Assembly: GCA_964030785.1 (NCBI GenBank)
Contig: OZ034967.1
Location: 72,667,613-72,731,612, forward strand
DNA from: Siderastrea siderea
Lineage: Eukaryota; Cnidaria; Anthozoa; Scleractinia; Rhizangiidae
Reading direction: 5' to 3'
DNA: 64,000 nucleotides
Within the stretch, counting starts at the first letter, position 1. Each line of letters opens with the position of its first letter. Made by a program: the position numbers and the translations under genes. This document shows positions 25,201 to 37,600 of this stretch, piece by piece. The notes beneath the pieces were generated by a model, which saw only the letters and a program-made list of their open reading frames with translations, had not been told where the DNA came from and did no database searches.

Positions 25201-28200
25201 ACAGTGGACGTGCTGGCTCCTGCCATACCACATTCCCCTAGGGCATGAGGTACGTCTTGTCAGCACCGGCAGAAGATAAACTCGGTTCCCCCTTGTGACT
25301 CTGTATTCGTTTACACCTGTACGACTTTAAAATCTAATGTCGGTTGCAAGCCATTCTGGTGCATGCTATCCACGGTCGCTCTATTGGATCGAGACTCCGT
25401 CCCGGTATGAAGACTCGTACTGGTGTCATGTAAACTCGCTATGGCTGTCCGTTCATATGGCCTCATTACTAAGCCATTTCGCTTTAGAATAAAACTAATA
25501 CGCCATAAAGAACTGAGGTTTATGTAAGGGCTGTATGAACTTTACATCTCGTACTAGGTACGGGAATGAAAGTCGTACCGGCGCCATGTAATCTCCCCCC
25601 CCCCCCCCCCCCAACCCCTTACCTAAACTGATGGTCCTGAACAGAGGGAGATTTTCATAATCCTCTTTTCCATCTCTAACCTTGCAAAAATCCTTTCCCC
25701 AGTGGCCTTTTTGTTTGTTTGTTTGTTTGTTTGTTTGTTTGTTTGTTCACCGTTAATAGCCAATTCCCAGCCCCAGCGCCTCGCATTTTGTTTTCTACCT
25801 ACAGATCGATATCACTAAATCTTCTCCTGGAATCGCCCCTGGGAAAGACACTTACTGTTACAAAGCCTTTACCTTGTCTTTCTTGTTCTAAGCATAACTC
25901 GTTTTCCCATCCGCATTTTGGTTTGTCACTGGGTGGCTTGGTGCGTCCTCCGGCCCAGATTACCGTCACATCTGTTGAACAACACAAAAGACTATCGGCA
26001 GTGAAATTAAAACTAGGTCTATGCCTAGTAATGTCGTCTTCGGATGTGGAGATCCACTCACGGAACCTTGAGCTTACAGCAAAGAAAAAGATAGCGTGAC
26101 AAGCACAAAAGGGACGCCCTGTTAGTTTGCTAGAGGAGCATCGAATTGGCCAGCTAGAAACTGAAGCTGTCGTTTTCACCGTCATTATCACGGTCATCAT
26201 CGTCGTCCATTGCCAACGCCATCATTATCGTCGTCATTTTTGCCGTCATCGTTGCTGTCATTATTCTACAGTGTCCTAAATAAGCTTCTTTGGAACCTGA
26301 AAAGCTCAAAGGAAGGTCTAAAAAAATATTACTGAGCCCTGGAACCCAGATGTTTTGTCGTGCCAAGCCCAGATGTTTTCGTCGTGTTGTGCCCAGATCT
26401 TTTCTGTACTTGGAGCCCGGTCAAAACTGCTCCATTTATCCAGAATGATTGCAGCTAATTAAATGGAGCATGCAGGGAAGCGATGGAGCCATAATACCCC
26501 GAGTTTTCCGGCTTTATAGTTCTGGATCTCTGCATTTTTTTAGCCCGAAATCCTGAAGTCTTTTAAATTCCTTCCTTACTATTACCCGCCCCTGAAAAGG
26601 GACTCAAGGTCACACCAAAGAATATAGTTCCATAAACCCTCCATGATGTTCTTTTTCATTTCCATACCCAACGGATATAAAACAGCAACACAAAAAGACT
26701 GTCAAACAGCCTATCAAAAACATCACCTCTTAAATTGAAGCCCCCTGTGGAGTGATTGTAATCAGCAATGTTTTGGAAGCTTCCATTCAGGTAATACTTG
26801 AGAGAGTAATCTGGGTCACGATCCCCTGACTCATCGATTCGCACCCGGCCCGAGGCACCTAAGACATCAATATAAAAAAAGAGTGGTAGATACCTAGCAG
26901 TAATTACACTAAACTTCGTGGGTTTATAACTAGAGAATCGCGAATTGCTAGTTGAAACTCCAAGAACTCATTTTGTCAAGACTGAGTCATCCTATAGGGC
27001 GCTTTCGACTGCTCCTAGAAGTATGCAGGACGCGTCTCTCTACGTACTCAGTAGTCACCTTCAGTATTTTATAAATGCTTATAGATGCTTACATTATATT
27101 TTCTTATGCTTATTTTATAAATAAGTCAGGGATCACCCTGACTTAAATAAATAAAAGTGTCTGTTCTGTTCTGTTTAATTTGTACTTGGACACTAACCAT
27201 CAAACTCTTTGTTCAGCATTCTGTTGACTATAGCTCGGCCGTCTCTCTTGCTTCCTCCGGCAGCCAGTGTTTCATTTAACGCTATAGCGTACAGGTAAAT
27301 AGCATCATATATAGCTCCAGCATACACTTCAACCTAAGAGGCAATCAAAAGCAAAGAAAACAGGTTTTTTTTTAAACAGCTGGAAACCTTTCGTTGTCTT
27401 AAAGCACACGAAACTGGCAAAAAGCTAGACTGCAAGTAGTCTCTAATTTTGGCGATGGCGATTGTGGGGGGTGGAGGGCGAAGTACATACGAGCGCGCGC
27501 GAAATTTCGAGGAGACACGACGCGAGGGGAGCTCCCTTGCGTCGCATCTCCTCGACAGGAATCCCCACCACATAACCCCTGCATAGTATGGTTTTCAAGC
27601 GCAAGTCAAATCGCAAGAGTCGATCCATGACAAACAAATAACCTATTTGTTTGTTATGTATCGACTTCCCCTATTTTACGCACGCACAAGGATCAAGTTG
27701 TCTGGATCCATGTGCTTGCACCATTTTACACCACGTGATCTGTTTCGTCCAATGAAAGCCAGTGAAAATTAATCGGTGGGGTATAAGAGCTGATGGCGTA
27801 CTCGTAGAGAAGCAATAGGAAAGCGCTGTCTATATAACAACGCCGAATAGACACCCACCTCCTCACTTTCGTCCAGTTGAATGAGAAATGGATTATCACT
27901 CATCTTGTATTTAACTTCACTTTTAAACGACCTCCAGAGCTCCGTGGTCGGTTCTCTCACGTATATGCTGAGGATCCCTCTAAACGCCATCGCGGCCTCG
28001 GCGTCTCTGCCGTCGTTCCCCATAAACGTGTTATTTCCAATGGCGGCGGATGGCAGCAGATTGACCGTTAGGAATGCGTAATCTCCATTGAGCATGCCCA
28101 GGTCATGAGCGAACAGCATCAAAGCGCGCATGTCTCCTCCGTAGCAAAGCATCACAAAGACTAAAGGAAATATAACGAAACATTGCATCCATATTGTCGT

Positions 28201-30854
28201 GCAATAATAAAACCGTGAAGACCAATAATCCGTTTTGAAATGTTTATTGTGTCGCGACTAATAAGACGCGAGATCAAAACACAAGAATAAACTGCAACCA
28301 CAAAATTAATTACCGTTACGGCTTGCGGTTCATTCATCTCGTATCTGAGTGGTTTTGTTTTTCAACACAGTAAACATTCCAGAAATAATTGTAGTGTTCA
28401 TGGTTTTCTTAGTTTTACTGTAACTGAGTTAATTTTTGAGTGAATTTCCTTTTACCTTAAAAAATCCTATAGGTCTTTGAATTTTCTTCCACACAAGCTA
28501 CAGGCTGCAGTGAACTGGTGCATTTAAGTTTATGGTTCATGGATGGTCCATGATGTTTTGCTTGTTGATTGGTTCGCCGTATCACGAACAACCTGCGTAT
28601 CGTGCCTTCCCCCAACTTTCGTTTGAAAAACAAACCAAACAAAAAAATTAAAAGCCTTCCATGTGGAGAAAGAGCCGTCTTTCTGGGTTTATCTGCTGGA
28701 AACTCGTACTTGATTTTCGGGAGATCAGATAAGTTGGCTTTACCGCCGAGTAACGATAACTGGTAGTGGGGAAACTTTCATATCAATATTCTCCCGCAGC
28801 ACCCAACAATACAACACGTCTCGCAATTTTGACACCAAAGAGACCAAACAAGGTGAAAAATGGTAAAAGAAATCGATAATAAGTACACAAGGAAAATTCT
28901 GGGAAAAAATTTCCGAGTCCCCAGCAGGAAATTTCTTGGAAATTTTTTTACGAGAATTTGAATATAGTACTTATTATCTACTTCATTTTCATAGCATTGG
29001 GTGGTTGGCTGGTTCACTAAGAATGGAAATTTTTTCAAAACATCGCGCCTGATGACAATTCCACTAGTGTTGCTAAGATGGCGAGTGCCGGAAAGCCCTT
29101 TTCGATAGTTCATATTACTTGGATTGTGAATGTTCCCTTATTTAAGGACTCGACAAGTTTTATCGCGACAATTTGGGAGGAAATGGTCTACAGAAGTTTG
29201 CAAAGCACACTTTGCAGCTGGCTTGTGCCTGTCATTCGTTCTCGCGGGCCAACAATTAGTCAGCGAAAATCGGGCAATATAATTGGTCAGGGAAAATTTT
29301 CGCGAGTAAATTTTCGCAATGGTCAGTGAGGCGCAAAAAACCGAACACGGTAAAGCAAAATTCTTTTTAGTCCACTGAAAAATTGCGTTTTACTGTTAAT
29401 GCATTGCATATGCAATATTAAAACAAAAAGCAAATTTCCAACCGACTGTTTGGCTGTGAGTACTACTAGTTCCTGTACGGCTTTTTCCCAGGCCTTCACG
29501 GTCAATCCATTTCGGTGACGTATCCGAGACGTCACTTTTCGTTCGGACCACGTGACCCGAAACCGCTCGACTGCGACGAAATATGGAGGCCTAGGAACTA
29601 GTCAACTGTAGACCAACCTACAAGTCGGTAACGTTAAATGATGCTAAACAAATAACGAAAAATTTAAGCATTTTTAAGTGCTCGTACCCCGTAAGGAATA
29701 ACCTCTGTCGTTTCCTTTTATATTCTTCGTAATACATAAACTTAAAATTGAAATTTTGAGCATTATAAGATCTTAGTTGCATTGTTGTATTGCTTTAGTA
29801 CTTCATGTATTTTTTAATTGTATATCTACCTGATTTTTGAAAGGTGGCTCATAAGAATTTCAGCATTTCACCAGAAGATGAGACAGGGTTTTATGTCTCC
29901 AATCAGCCCCAAAATCACGCCAAATAGAAAGAAGAGGAAAACGGAGAAAGCAGAGGAGAAAAAAGCCTGGCAATAGTCATAATTTTTTATTTCCGACATT
30001 GGTTCAGATCCCTCAGCCGAGTAGCATCGTTTTCAGAAATCCAGGTAGATATGCAATGGTATTTTTTTTTAATGGTAAGCATCGTATAAAATTTCTATGG
30101 ACGTCCTCGGCTATTGACGCTTCCTTTCATCTGTTTTTATGATAGATAAACGAACTTTTGCCTTACTTCGTGCTGTTTCCTTCGCGAGCGCCAACATACT
30201 TTTGTACTCCTCTCGTTCGGTTACCAACACATGCCCTGGGTTGAGTGTGTGCAGGTATCGAATTTCTATGTCGTTCTGCAGAAAAACCTTCATCAGGCCA
30301 GACATAGCTAACTGCCAGATGCTTTCAGTAGACGCGATGATACCAATACTCTTCCACTGAAAGTAACCTAGCACAGACAGGAAGAGGTCGCCCATCTTGG
30401 AGAACGAACCGACCGTCCGGGCAAATGTCGGGTAGATGCTTTTTTCGGACAGCTTGCTTGATTCACAACCCCAAGAGATCATAGGCAGATTCCAGGAGGC
30501 TGCTAAAATGGCGGCGGGCTCGCAAATAATGTCACATCCATCGCCGATAATGGCATCCACGCCAGAAATTCTAAACTCGACGGCTTGATTCAGTCCTTCA
30601 GCCGCCAAGCACATGGAATCGTTCCATAGCCAAGTCATGTTATAACCCAGCAAAAGCGTAGGATCATTGTTGATTTTGTCCACTGCGATGGTAATGGCAG
30701 ACGCGGACGTTTTTCCAATCGGCCAGTAGCCTGTCATAGGCAGCAAAACGCCAATTTTGACTTCTTTCACTTCCTCATCTGTTCCACCTCCTTCATAACA
30801 GGCCGATAAAAGAAACAGTAGAGTCAGAGTAAACATTTCAGAGAGGCGAAACAT
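13294..30854 (-). CDS. Receptor guanylyl cyclase (natriuretic-peptide-receptor type), complete
   Basis: Single-pass receptor expected to make cGMP on ligand binding. Exons (- strand order): 30854-30167, 28160-27859, 27333-27198, 26858-26727, 25971-25873, 25138-25054, 24274-24118, 22863-22723, 21634-21557, 21228-21124, 20384-20313, 19987-19822, 18615-18463, 18037-17866, 17401-17261, 16364-16241, 15884-15816, 15339-15165, 14740-14642, 14187-14096, 13422-13294. All 21 join in phase (3315 nt, 1104 aa). Order: signal peptide (1-20), ligand-binding domain (to ~450), transmembrane helix (~457-481), kinase-homology domain (~534-800), coiled-coil dimerisation segment (~829-876), class III cyclase domain (877-1060). 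VAIK Lys587 and the Asp698 equivalent of DFG (here DWG) are present; the catalytic loop is HGNL, not HRD, as expected for this pseudokinase. Metal-binding Asp902 (DIVGF) and Asp946 (VGDAY), and guanine-selecting Glu942 and Cys1014, are present. Oddities are His1018 and Lys1025 in the catalytic motif. Confidence 0.95.
16891..17052. mobile_element. 162-bp MITE in cyclase intron 15
   Basis: Perfect 21-bp terminal inverted repeats (16891-16911 and 17032-17052) starting TATAGACAAGAGTG. There is no coding capacity. A full CRE palindrome TGACGTCA lies inside at 16991-16998. Confidence 0.75.
17087..17117. repeat. Perfect 14-bp hairpin
   Basis: ATGAATTTTATTTT (17087-17100) and its inverse (17104-17117) around a 3-nt loop. 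It lies in the same cyclase intron as the preceding MITE. Confidence 0.7.
18856..19205. repeat. Interspersed repeat rich in CAACATT/AATGTTGA half-palindromes
   Basis: Many short inverted motifs related to TTCAACATTGTTGAA, with TTGGCCACC-type segments near both ends. It lies in cyclase intron 12, between exons 12 and 13. Ends are approximate. Confidence 0.5.
21724..21975 (+). repeat. tRNA-derived SINE with conserved-core-like body
   Basis: A-box-like TGGCGCAGTGG and B-box-like GGTTCGATTCT (about 21768-21778) form a tRNA-type head. The body has a GC-rich block containing GAGAGGTTTTTCTCCGGGT. It lies in cyclase intron 8. The body looks like a conserved SINE core; naming the family would need a database search. 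Confidence 0.6.
22891..23098. mobile_element. MITE-like repeat in cyclase intron 7
   Basis: Imperfect terminal inverted repeats: TTAAACCTTTAAGCCC at the left and a GGTTAAAGGGTTAAA stretch at the right, with inverted GGAGAAT/ATTCTCC subterminal motifs. About 208 bp, no coding capacity. Confidence 0.55.
23099..24117. other. Part of cyclase intron 7 with C/G-rich tracts
   Basis: Contains a C homopolymer near 23218-23230, C/T-rich sequence near 23500-23540, and a degenerate tRNA-like unit on the - strand at about 23767-23840 (A-box-like TGTGGTTAACTCGTTGG and a weak B box). No exon was found. Confidence 0.5.
24325..24535. repeat. Purine/pyrimidine-biased low-complexity repeat
   Basis: A G-rich stretch followed by a C/T-rich stretch. 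Apparent relatives are at about 40546-40780 and 43690-43980. It causes long spurious ORFs on both strands. Confidence 0.55.
25710..25747 (+). repeat. GTTT microsatellite
   Basis: About nine tandem TTTG/GTTT units in cyclase intron 5, between exons 5 and 6. A C homopolymer lies upstream near 25596-25612. Confidence 0.9.
28161..30166. other. Cyclase intron 1
   Basis: Large AT-rich intron. A weak inverted pair (ATAATAAGTAC near 28873 and its inverse near 28970) is present. No coding exon or clear transposon was recognised. Confidence 0.5.
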
Positions 30855-32341
30855 TATTTTGAATTTTCACACAGATGTGAAATTCTAAACTAACAAAAAT
30901 TTAGCTTTTCCTTTCTCACGTTCAAAATGACCCGAAAGATTTTACAAACACTGTATGATAATTTAAACAGAAAAGAAATCTTTTGCACTGAAGTTATAAT
31001 AGCAGTTGAGAGCGGTCCTTTGTATTGCATTTTTTGACGTCAAGTCATTGTTTCCTTGCTGCCTGAGTAGCGGCAAGGCTTCATCTAGCTGCGCGCTTCA
31101 AAAGATAGCCGCAACTTTTTAACCAATGAGATCGCTCCTATTCATATTAGCAGATTCCCTTTTTGATTGCGACCTCTGCTTCGAACTTTGCGGGGGTGGC
31201 GCAAGATGACTCGCAGGAGGACATTGTGCACACGCGTGTAGTAAAATAGTAAAGAGCCAAAAAATGTCCAGTCTCGGCAGATCCAGATAAACAACAACAC
31301 AAAACAAACAAACAAACGAAAAAAACAAAAGTTGTATTGTCAACACCTGCAGCAACCTGCAATAAATCGATTGGTTGTTATCAGTACATTCATACATTTG
31401 CGTTCATGTCAGGCAAGTAAGTTAGACCTTCAGAGTTCCTGTCAGGGTGGATAAAGTCTTGCGATTTAGTTTTCTCAAACCTTTAACGATTTGTGAAAAT
31501 AAAGGGAACTTAAGCCAGCGGAAGTAAAGCTGTATTATTAATATACTCCTCACTGACATGCAACAGTCCAAAGTGTCGAGTAACTAGCGAATAAGGGAAG
31601 CAGCGCGGCAGAGCAGCGGGGCAAAGCTTCAAGATACTAGCCTGCGTAAGAGTCGTTTCCTTTCTTACAACGACAGAGGCGCTTGCCGGGACGAGGCGCA
31701 TGAAATGGAGCAAATTTTGCCCTTCTCTAATTTTCGCGCGGCTAAAAAGTGAAAAATGCTTCGAACGTGCGGAAAATCTTCGGAAACCCTTGCACGCTTG
31801 TGAACGGAAACACTTGCTTCGCAGTCCACGAGATACAAACTCTTCCTGTGCCTATTCGCTTTACGCAGTTCAAAACGTCGAGCGAACGCAGTTACGCTAA
31901 AACGAGGTCAATTGCAGACGCCGCCGATTTCAATGACAGATCTAGAACCGTCGGAAAACCGTTCATGGGGACGAGAATGAAAACGTTTGGATCTCTCAGT
32001 TTAGTCGCCCAGAACCTCGCGGTTTTCCCTGTTCCAGCTCTCCACCGCGTATGTATTTACGATTTTTTTGCCGCCGTGTTCATGAGTAGAGGTACAGAAC
32101 AACTTTGTGATTCAAGGGCTCCCTTCTCCATTTCTTGCTGTTACTCTTGTTTAGAGGTTCTGATTGATTCTCTGCGTGCGCTTGGACCTGCAGGTCCAGC
32201 CTACTTTCTGGTTTCACTACGGGAAGCAAAATAGTACACTCTATGGCAAGTCATAAATCAGCAGGGCCTTCCGGTTTCAGTACGAGTACGACTTTTGTAT
32301 TCCAACTGGCGCATGGCAGGTATAACGGGTAGTATAACATT
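30855..32341. other. Upstream region of the cyclase gene
   Basis: Intergenic. The cyclase promoter should lie in the first few hundred bases; CCAAT is present near 31122 and no clear TATA box was found. The GC-richer stretch 31510-32240 has open frames without recognisable homology. Confidence 0.4.
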
Positions 32342-32481
32342 ATGCACCTATCAATGTAAACCCTGCTTGGGGGGGGGGGGTGCGGGCAGGTGGTGGGGAT
32401 CTGACTAGGAAGTACAAATTGTGGTCAATTTCTCGAGTGTGGGGTAGGATACGTACATCAGTGTAGTTGAAAATCCCCACC

Positions 32482-32545
<64 letters not shown>
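32482..32545 (+). repeat. TAGA/GATA microsatellite
   Basis: About sixteen uninterrupted 4-bp units. Confidence 0.95.
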
Positions 32546-34607
32546 CGCAGCGTGTATAAATATTCATTGCACGTGAATAACCGTGAAATAGACCAGGAAA
32601 AACAAAATAAAACTGTTGCTCGTTGAAAGTTAATAACGACTGAAACTTGACCGAGATTCAGCCTTCTTTTCTAATAGAAAAAATGTTTATTCAGCCTAAA
32701 ACTCACTGGAACATCAAAAAGAATTATTATTCTAACGGCAGTCAGTTTAAGAGAGAAAACTGTAAGGGCAATTTACAAATATTTCTATTTATGCAAATTA
32801 CGAACTTTTTGGCTGATTTGTGCTGCATTTTAGCAGTTTTTAAGTATAAATATCTTAAGATCGCAGCCACCTAGGAAGCTCAATGTACATTAAGAATGTT
32901 TTGATATCATAAAAATCCTTCAACTGAAAAGGGAAAGTGTTAAGTTTTATCTTTCTTGAAATATTGGAGAAAATTGCAGGAATGACCAAAACCAGCCCGT
33001 AAAAAATGAATCATGATTTACATGAAAACGCTCTTACAGATTTTTCCCTAATTTCACATACAAGTTGTGTAGGTTGAGTAGTTCAAATAGTTCAAGTTTC
33101 GTCATAAAGTGTCTGACTAGTTTTCGAGATATTCGAAATTATTTAAAATGAGGGGTTGTCCATTACCGTTGCTATAGTGACAGCTGTTTCTAGGAAACCA
33201 GCGAGAAAATAAACTTTCATCATATGTTGAAAAGGTGGTGTAGTATCAAGTCAATCGAAGTTTATCTTCTATGCGAAATTTTGACTTCAAAAGATACACT
33301 CCAAGGCCAAAAAAACTGTTGCGAGCCTCCTTAAACTATCTCCCTTATGAGACAACATGATGTGTGATGTACATCATCATGGCTGTAAGAATATTTAATA
33401 GACAATGAAAACGAATTTAAACTGGAACGTTAAACAATGTGATGATAGATCATCAGTATCCTCATAAAAGGTGCTCAAAAACTTGATTTAAACCTGGGCT
33501 CCTGTTTAACCTATCTCCCTTATCTGAAAACATGTGTGATCTACAACATCATGCCTGTATAGTCCACTCATTTTGTGGAAAAAAATCAGTTAACCTGCAA
33601 TTAATTAAGACAGAAGGTATCTCAACGGTTTTAGCCTTAGAAAAGCATCCTTAATAACATATCAAAAGTCCCAAAAAATCCCAACAAGGGAAGTTACTAT
33701 AAAACGGGATTAATTGAAAGGCTCTGAGTCCAGTTTTGCTGCAGCATGGAAACGTGGCTGGTTGAAACTTTTCTTATAACGCGCATGTAAATGTCTTTAA
33801 GTTCATAAAATGCAATTAAATGCTTTAACATATAACAGTTTTAATGTTAAGAGTTCATATGCTAATATCCCATTACGTTAAAATGGGTTACTATTTTAGG
33901 AAATAAAAGCTGTATCCTGCCCATGGGCTCGGGCGGCGTAAAATTTCCCTAACCGCGTTTAGTTGTTTTGTGTGTGTTTTTCCTTTTCTTTTTGTTGAAA
34001 CTTGCTTGTTGAATTGGTTTTAATAATAAAATTTAAATTATAAATATAAATAATTGGTTTTAATTATAAATATTAGTAATTCAAGGGTGCTAAACGTTTG
34101 TATGAGAAACAGTGTACATTTCAGTCTCGTGGGGTCGTGTTTGCCATCTGGACGATAGTTTTTGTGATTTCTGATATTTTTGGTGTTTGCCACGTGCACG
34201 AGGTTTCCCAGAAAGACATGCTTCTCTAAATCTTCAGTGTTCAGCTCAGGTAAGTTGCACTCCAGATTTTCTTAAATAGTGATTTCATTATTCTGCACAA
34301 TGTAAGGTACATGAGACACAGTTTTAGATAAATCCTACACAAGAAGAGTCAATTCGCATAATTACTCTAGAGCTGTTCACAAGAACTGAGACGCTGTCAC
34401 ACTTATTTTTAAATACAGACACGTAAATCCTGGTTCTCATACAGGTTTTCCAGAAAGATATATGTTTCTCAAAAGTCTAAAACCTGAATCTTTCCTGCAA
34501 ATTTATAAGACGGAAAGTAGGACATCTGCACGTGTGATTTATAATTATGCAAAACTGGCACAATCGAATTGTATCCTGGTTATTTTTAGATCAGCAAGAA
34601 TGCTAAC

Positions 34608-37600
34608 ATGAATGAAAAAACAACTTTCGTTATTTGTCAGAAATTGCTTGTTGACGATGTCGTAACTCTTCGTGAAAAGGGAAGTGAGGGCATAAACCGG
34701 GCAAGTGCCGAGCGCAATGACATCATCATGTCTGTTCCCGGTCAAAAGGTACATCAGACATGCCGCCGGGCATATTGTTAGCCCGAGCTAAAAAACAGGA
34801 AAACATAAGTGCACAAACTTCAAGTAGCCGTCGTTCTTTGGATCGCAAGACTGAACATTCCTTTAGTTTTAAAACTGACTGTTTCTTCTGTGGGACAAGA
34901 ATTGATTTCGAGGAACAAAAGAAAAGGCCAGGAGATGTGTTCAGGGTGACAACCCTTGAAACAAAAGACACTGTACTAGGAATATGTTCTGAAAGAGAAG
35001 ATTCGTGGGCTGAAGTGGTGCAAGCCAAAATATTACATGTTCATGATTTAGTAGCGGCCGATGCTGTGTACCATCAAGCATGCAGCGTGAATTTCAGAAC
35101 AAAAAAGCAAACACCAAAGCTGTTTGCCTCAGATGAACCTGATCACAAGAAACGAAAAATCGGATGCCCATAAGACGAAGAAAAAAACGACGCTTTTCTT
35201 AAAGTAGCAAAGTTTCTTCAGGACAACGTTGACAAACAAATAACTGTCCTCGATCTAGGTGACAAAATGGAGGAGTTTCTTGGCGATTCAGGCAGTGCTG
35301 CATACAGCAGCACCCATATGAAGGCGAGGCTACAGGAACACTTCGGTAATCAAATCATGATAACCGATATAAACGGAAAGCCCAATGTTGTAACATTTAG
35401 AAGCAATGTAACAACAATTGTACACGAGTTTCATACAAGGCAAAAAAATGTTGATCTTGAAACGGAAAAGTTGAATATAATCAGAACCGCTTCAAAGTTG
35501 ATCAAGAATGATATTAAATTGATTGAAACGTCAAATGAAGTCTACCCTTTGATCGAAAAGGAATCCGAGACGAACGCAAACTTTCTTCCATATACGCTGA
35601 AGTTGTTTCTGGAGGGTATTCTGGTTGACAGAGATAACGTGAAGTTAGCGTCGATCGGACAGGCCGTTATCCGGGCAGCGCGACCTCGAGGGTTTCTTGT
35701 GCCGTTGCAAATTGGTTTAGCTGTACAGCTGCATCACAACTTCGCATCACGTTTTTTAATAGACACCCTTCATCGCTATGGCTTTTGTTCTTCTTACCAA
35801 GAGGTACAGTTATTCAACCAAATTGCTGCTCTGGACCAGGGAACTGAGAATTTGTGCAGTACGTAGCTGACAATGTGGACCATAATATACGTACCCTTGA
35901 CGGTAACAACACCTTTCATGGGATGGGCATCATTGCTACCGTTACACCTGGCACTAAACGAACGAGATGTGTCCTGAGACAAAAGGTTAGTCCTCAAGAC
36001 ATCTCAGCAGCAGGAAAAGTTGAAATACATCCTCCATCGGAACCAAGACTACCGCAAGTGGAAATAAAGTATAATACCGTAGTGGTTGCAAGAGCAGAAG
36101 ATCCTACGGCGAATTTGGACATACTATGGAAGGAGTCTCTGTTGTTTGGCACCACGCGTCCAGCTTGGGCTGGAATGATGCAGGCTGTTCATCAAGGTAA
36201 CCATAAAGAGAAGTCGCCCATAACCTTTCTACCCATGATCGACATGAACTCAAGTGACGTCACGTGTGTTTCATCTACTCTGAAATTTGTGTCTGAACAT
36301 GCCAGCGCCACAACATCGTTAAGCCCATTGTCATGCACATTCGACCAGCCCTTGTGGTGGAAAACGTTCAACATAATTCAGTCGGAGCCACTTAACAGTG
36401 ACTTACGCAGCATAATTTTGCGTTTGGGAGCCTTCCAGACGGAAATGAGCTTCCTTGGGAGCATTGGCCATCTTATGGCGGGATCAGGGTTAGAGGAACT
36501 CCTTCAACTAATATATGTGTCCAACGCTGTTGACTATATACTGACCGGCAAAGCCATTGCACGCGCAGTGCGTGCGCATCTAATCGTCGACGCCGCTCTA
36601 AACGCCCTTCTCCGCTCTGCAGCTCTTGGGGTGCCTATTCCACATCTTCAACAGACAGGTACTACTGATGTGCTTACATTTTGCTGGCAAAAAGCATTTG
36701 CTTGCTGCGCTGATACCTAGCAATTTGCATTTGTTGTTATTGTTGATTTCACTTAATCCTGCATTTTGGCCGTAGAGAAATCAGATGGGACCACGGCGCT
36801 AGAAAATAATGTTCCCGACGAAGGCACCAACCTTGAAGAGAAAGGTAAACATGTTGAATTCCTAGTTAACTGGAATATTCACTCCACATTATATTTTCAT
36901 GCCTTAATTCTTATTTGCTACAGGTGAAACATATGGCCAAGCAATTTCAGATGAACTTCCAGTGTACAATGAAATCATTGAAGTTGATGCTGGCGCTAAT
37001 CAACCGAAGCAAACACAGATCGAGCAGCAGGATTTTTTGCATGTTAATTAAATTTGTTGCCGCGTTACCACTAAATTGATTTAATTAAATTATTTCATCT
37101 TTTACTTGTAGCAGAAGCCAAAACCTGACTTCTGGAAAATACACAGGACCCAGACCTAAAGGAGGCCCACAGGTTGTTTAAAGAGCTAATGGAAAATAAA
37201 ATTTTCTGCCGAGGAGGTCAATGCTGCACACGTCCTGGACACCATTCACCAAGGCGTCCATAACCACAGAAACCTAATCAGGAATACAAGCCCCACAGCT
37301 GCACTATGGCTACAGTACATGGAAATGGTCGATATTCTGCGCACCTTCGTCAAGGCAGAACGCACAGCTAACTGGCAGCTGCACCTTCTAGCGGTATCTG
37401 AAATGTTGCCATACCTTGCTGCATCAGGACACAATCTGTACGTCAAGTGCGCGCGCTTATATCTCCAGTCAATGTGCAATCTTCGCAATCAGCATCCTGA
37501 TGTCTATCGCGACTTTGTATCGGGTTTCCACGTAGTAAGGAGGAGTGATCGCCTATGGGCAGGACTGTCCACGGATCTTGTGATTGAACAAGTGCTGATG

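Noticed and set aside
25799..26200. 133-aa open frame on the - strand as an independent gene
   Set aside because: Only the 25873-25971 part is real, as cyclase exon 5; the rest is flanking intron.
31749..32234. 161-aa open frame on the + strand upstream of the cyclase
   Set aside because: No ATG-supported start, no recognisable motifs, no splice or promoter context; probably chance in GC-richer sequence.
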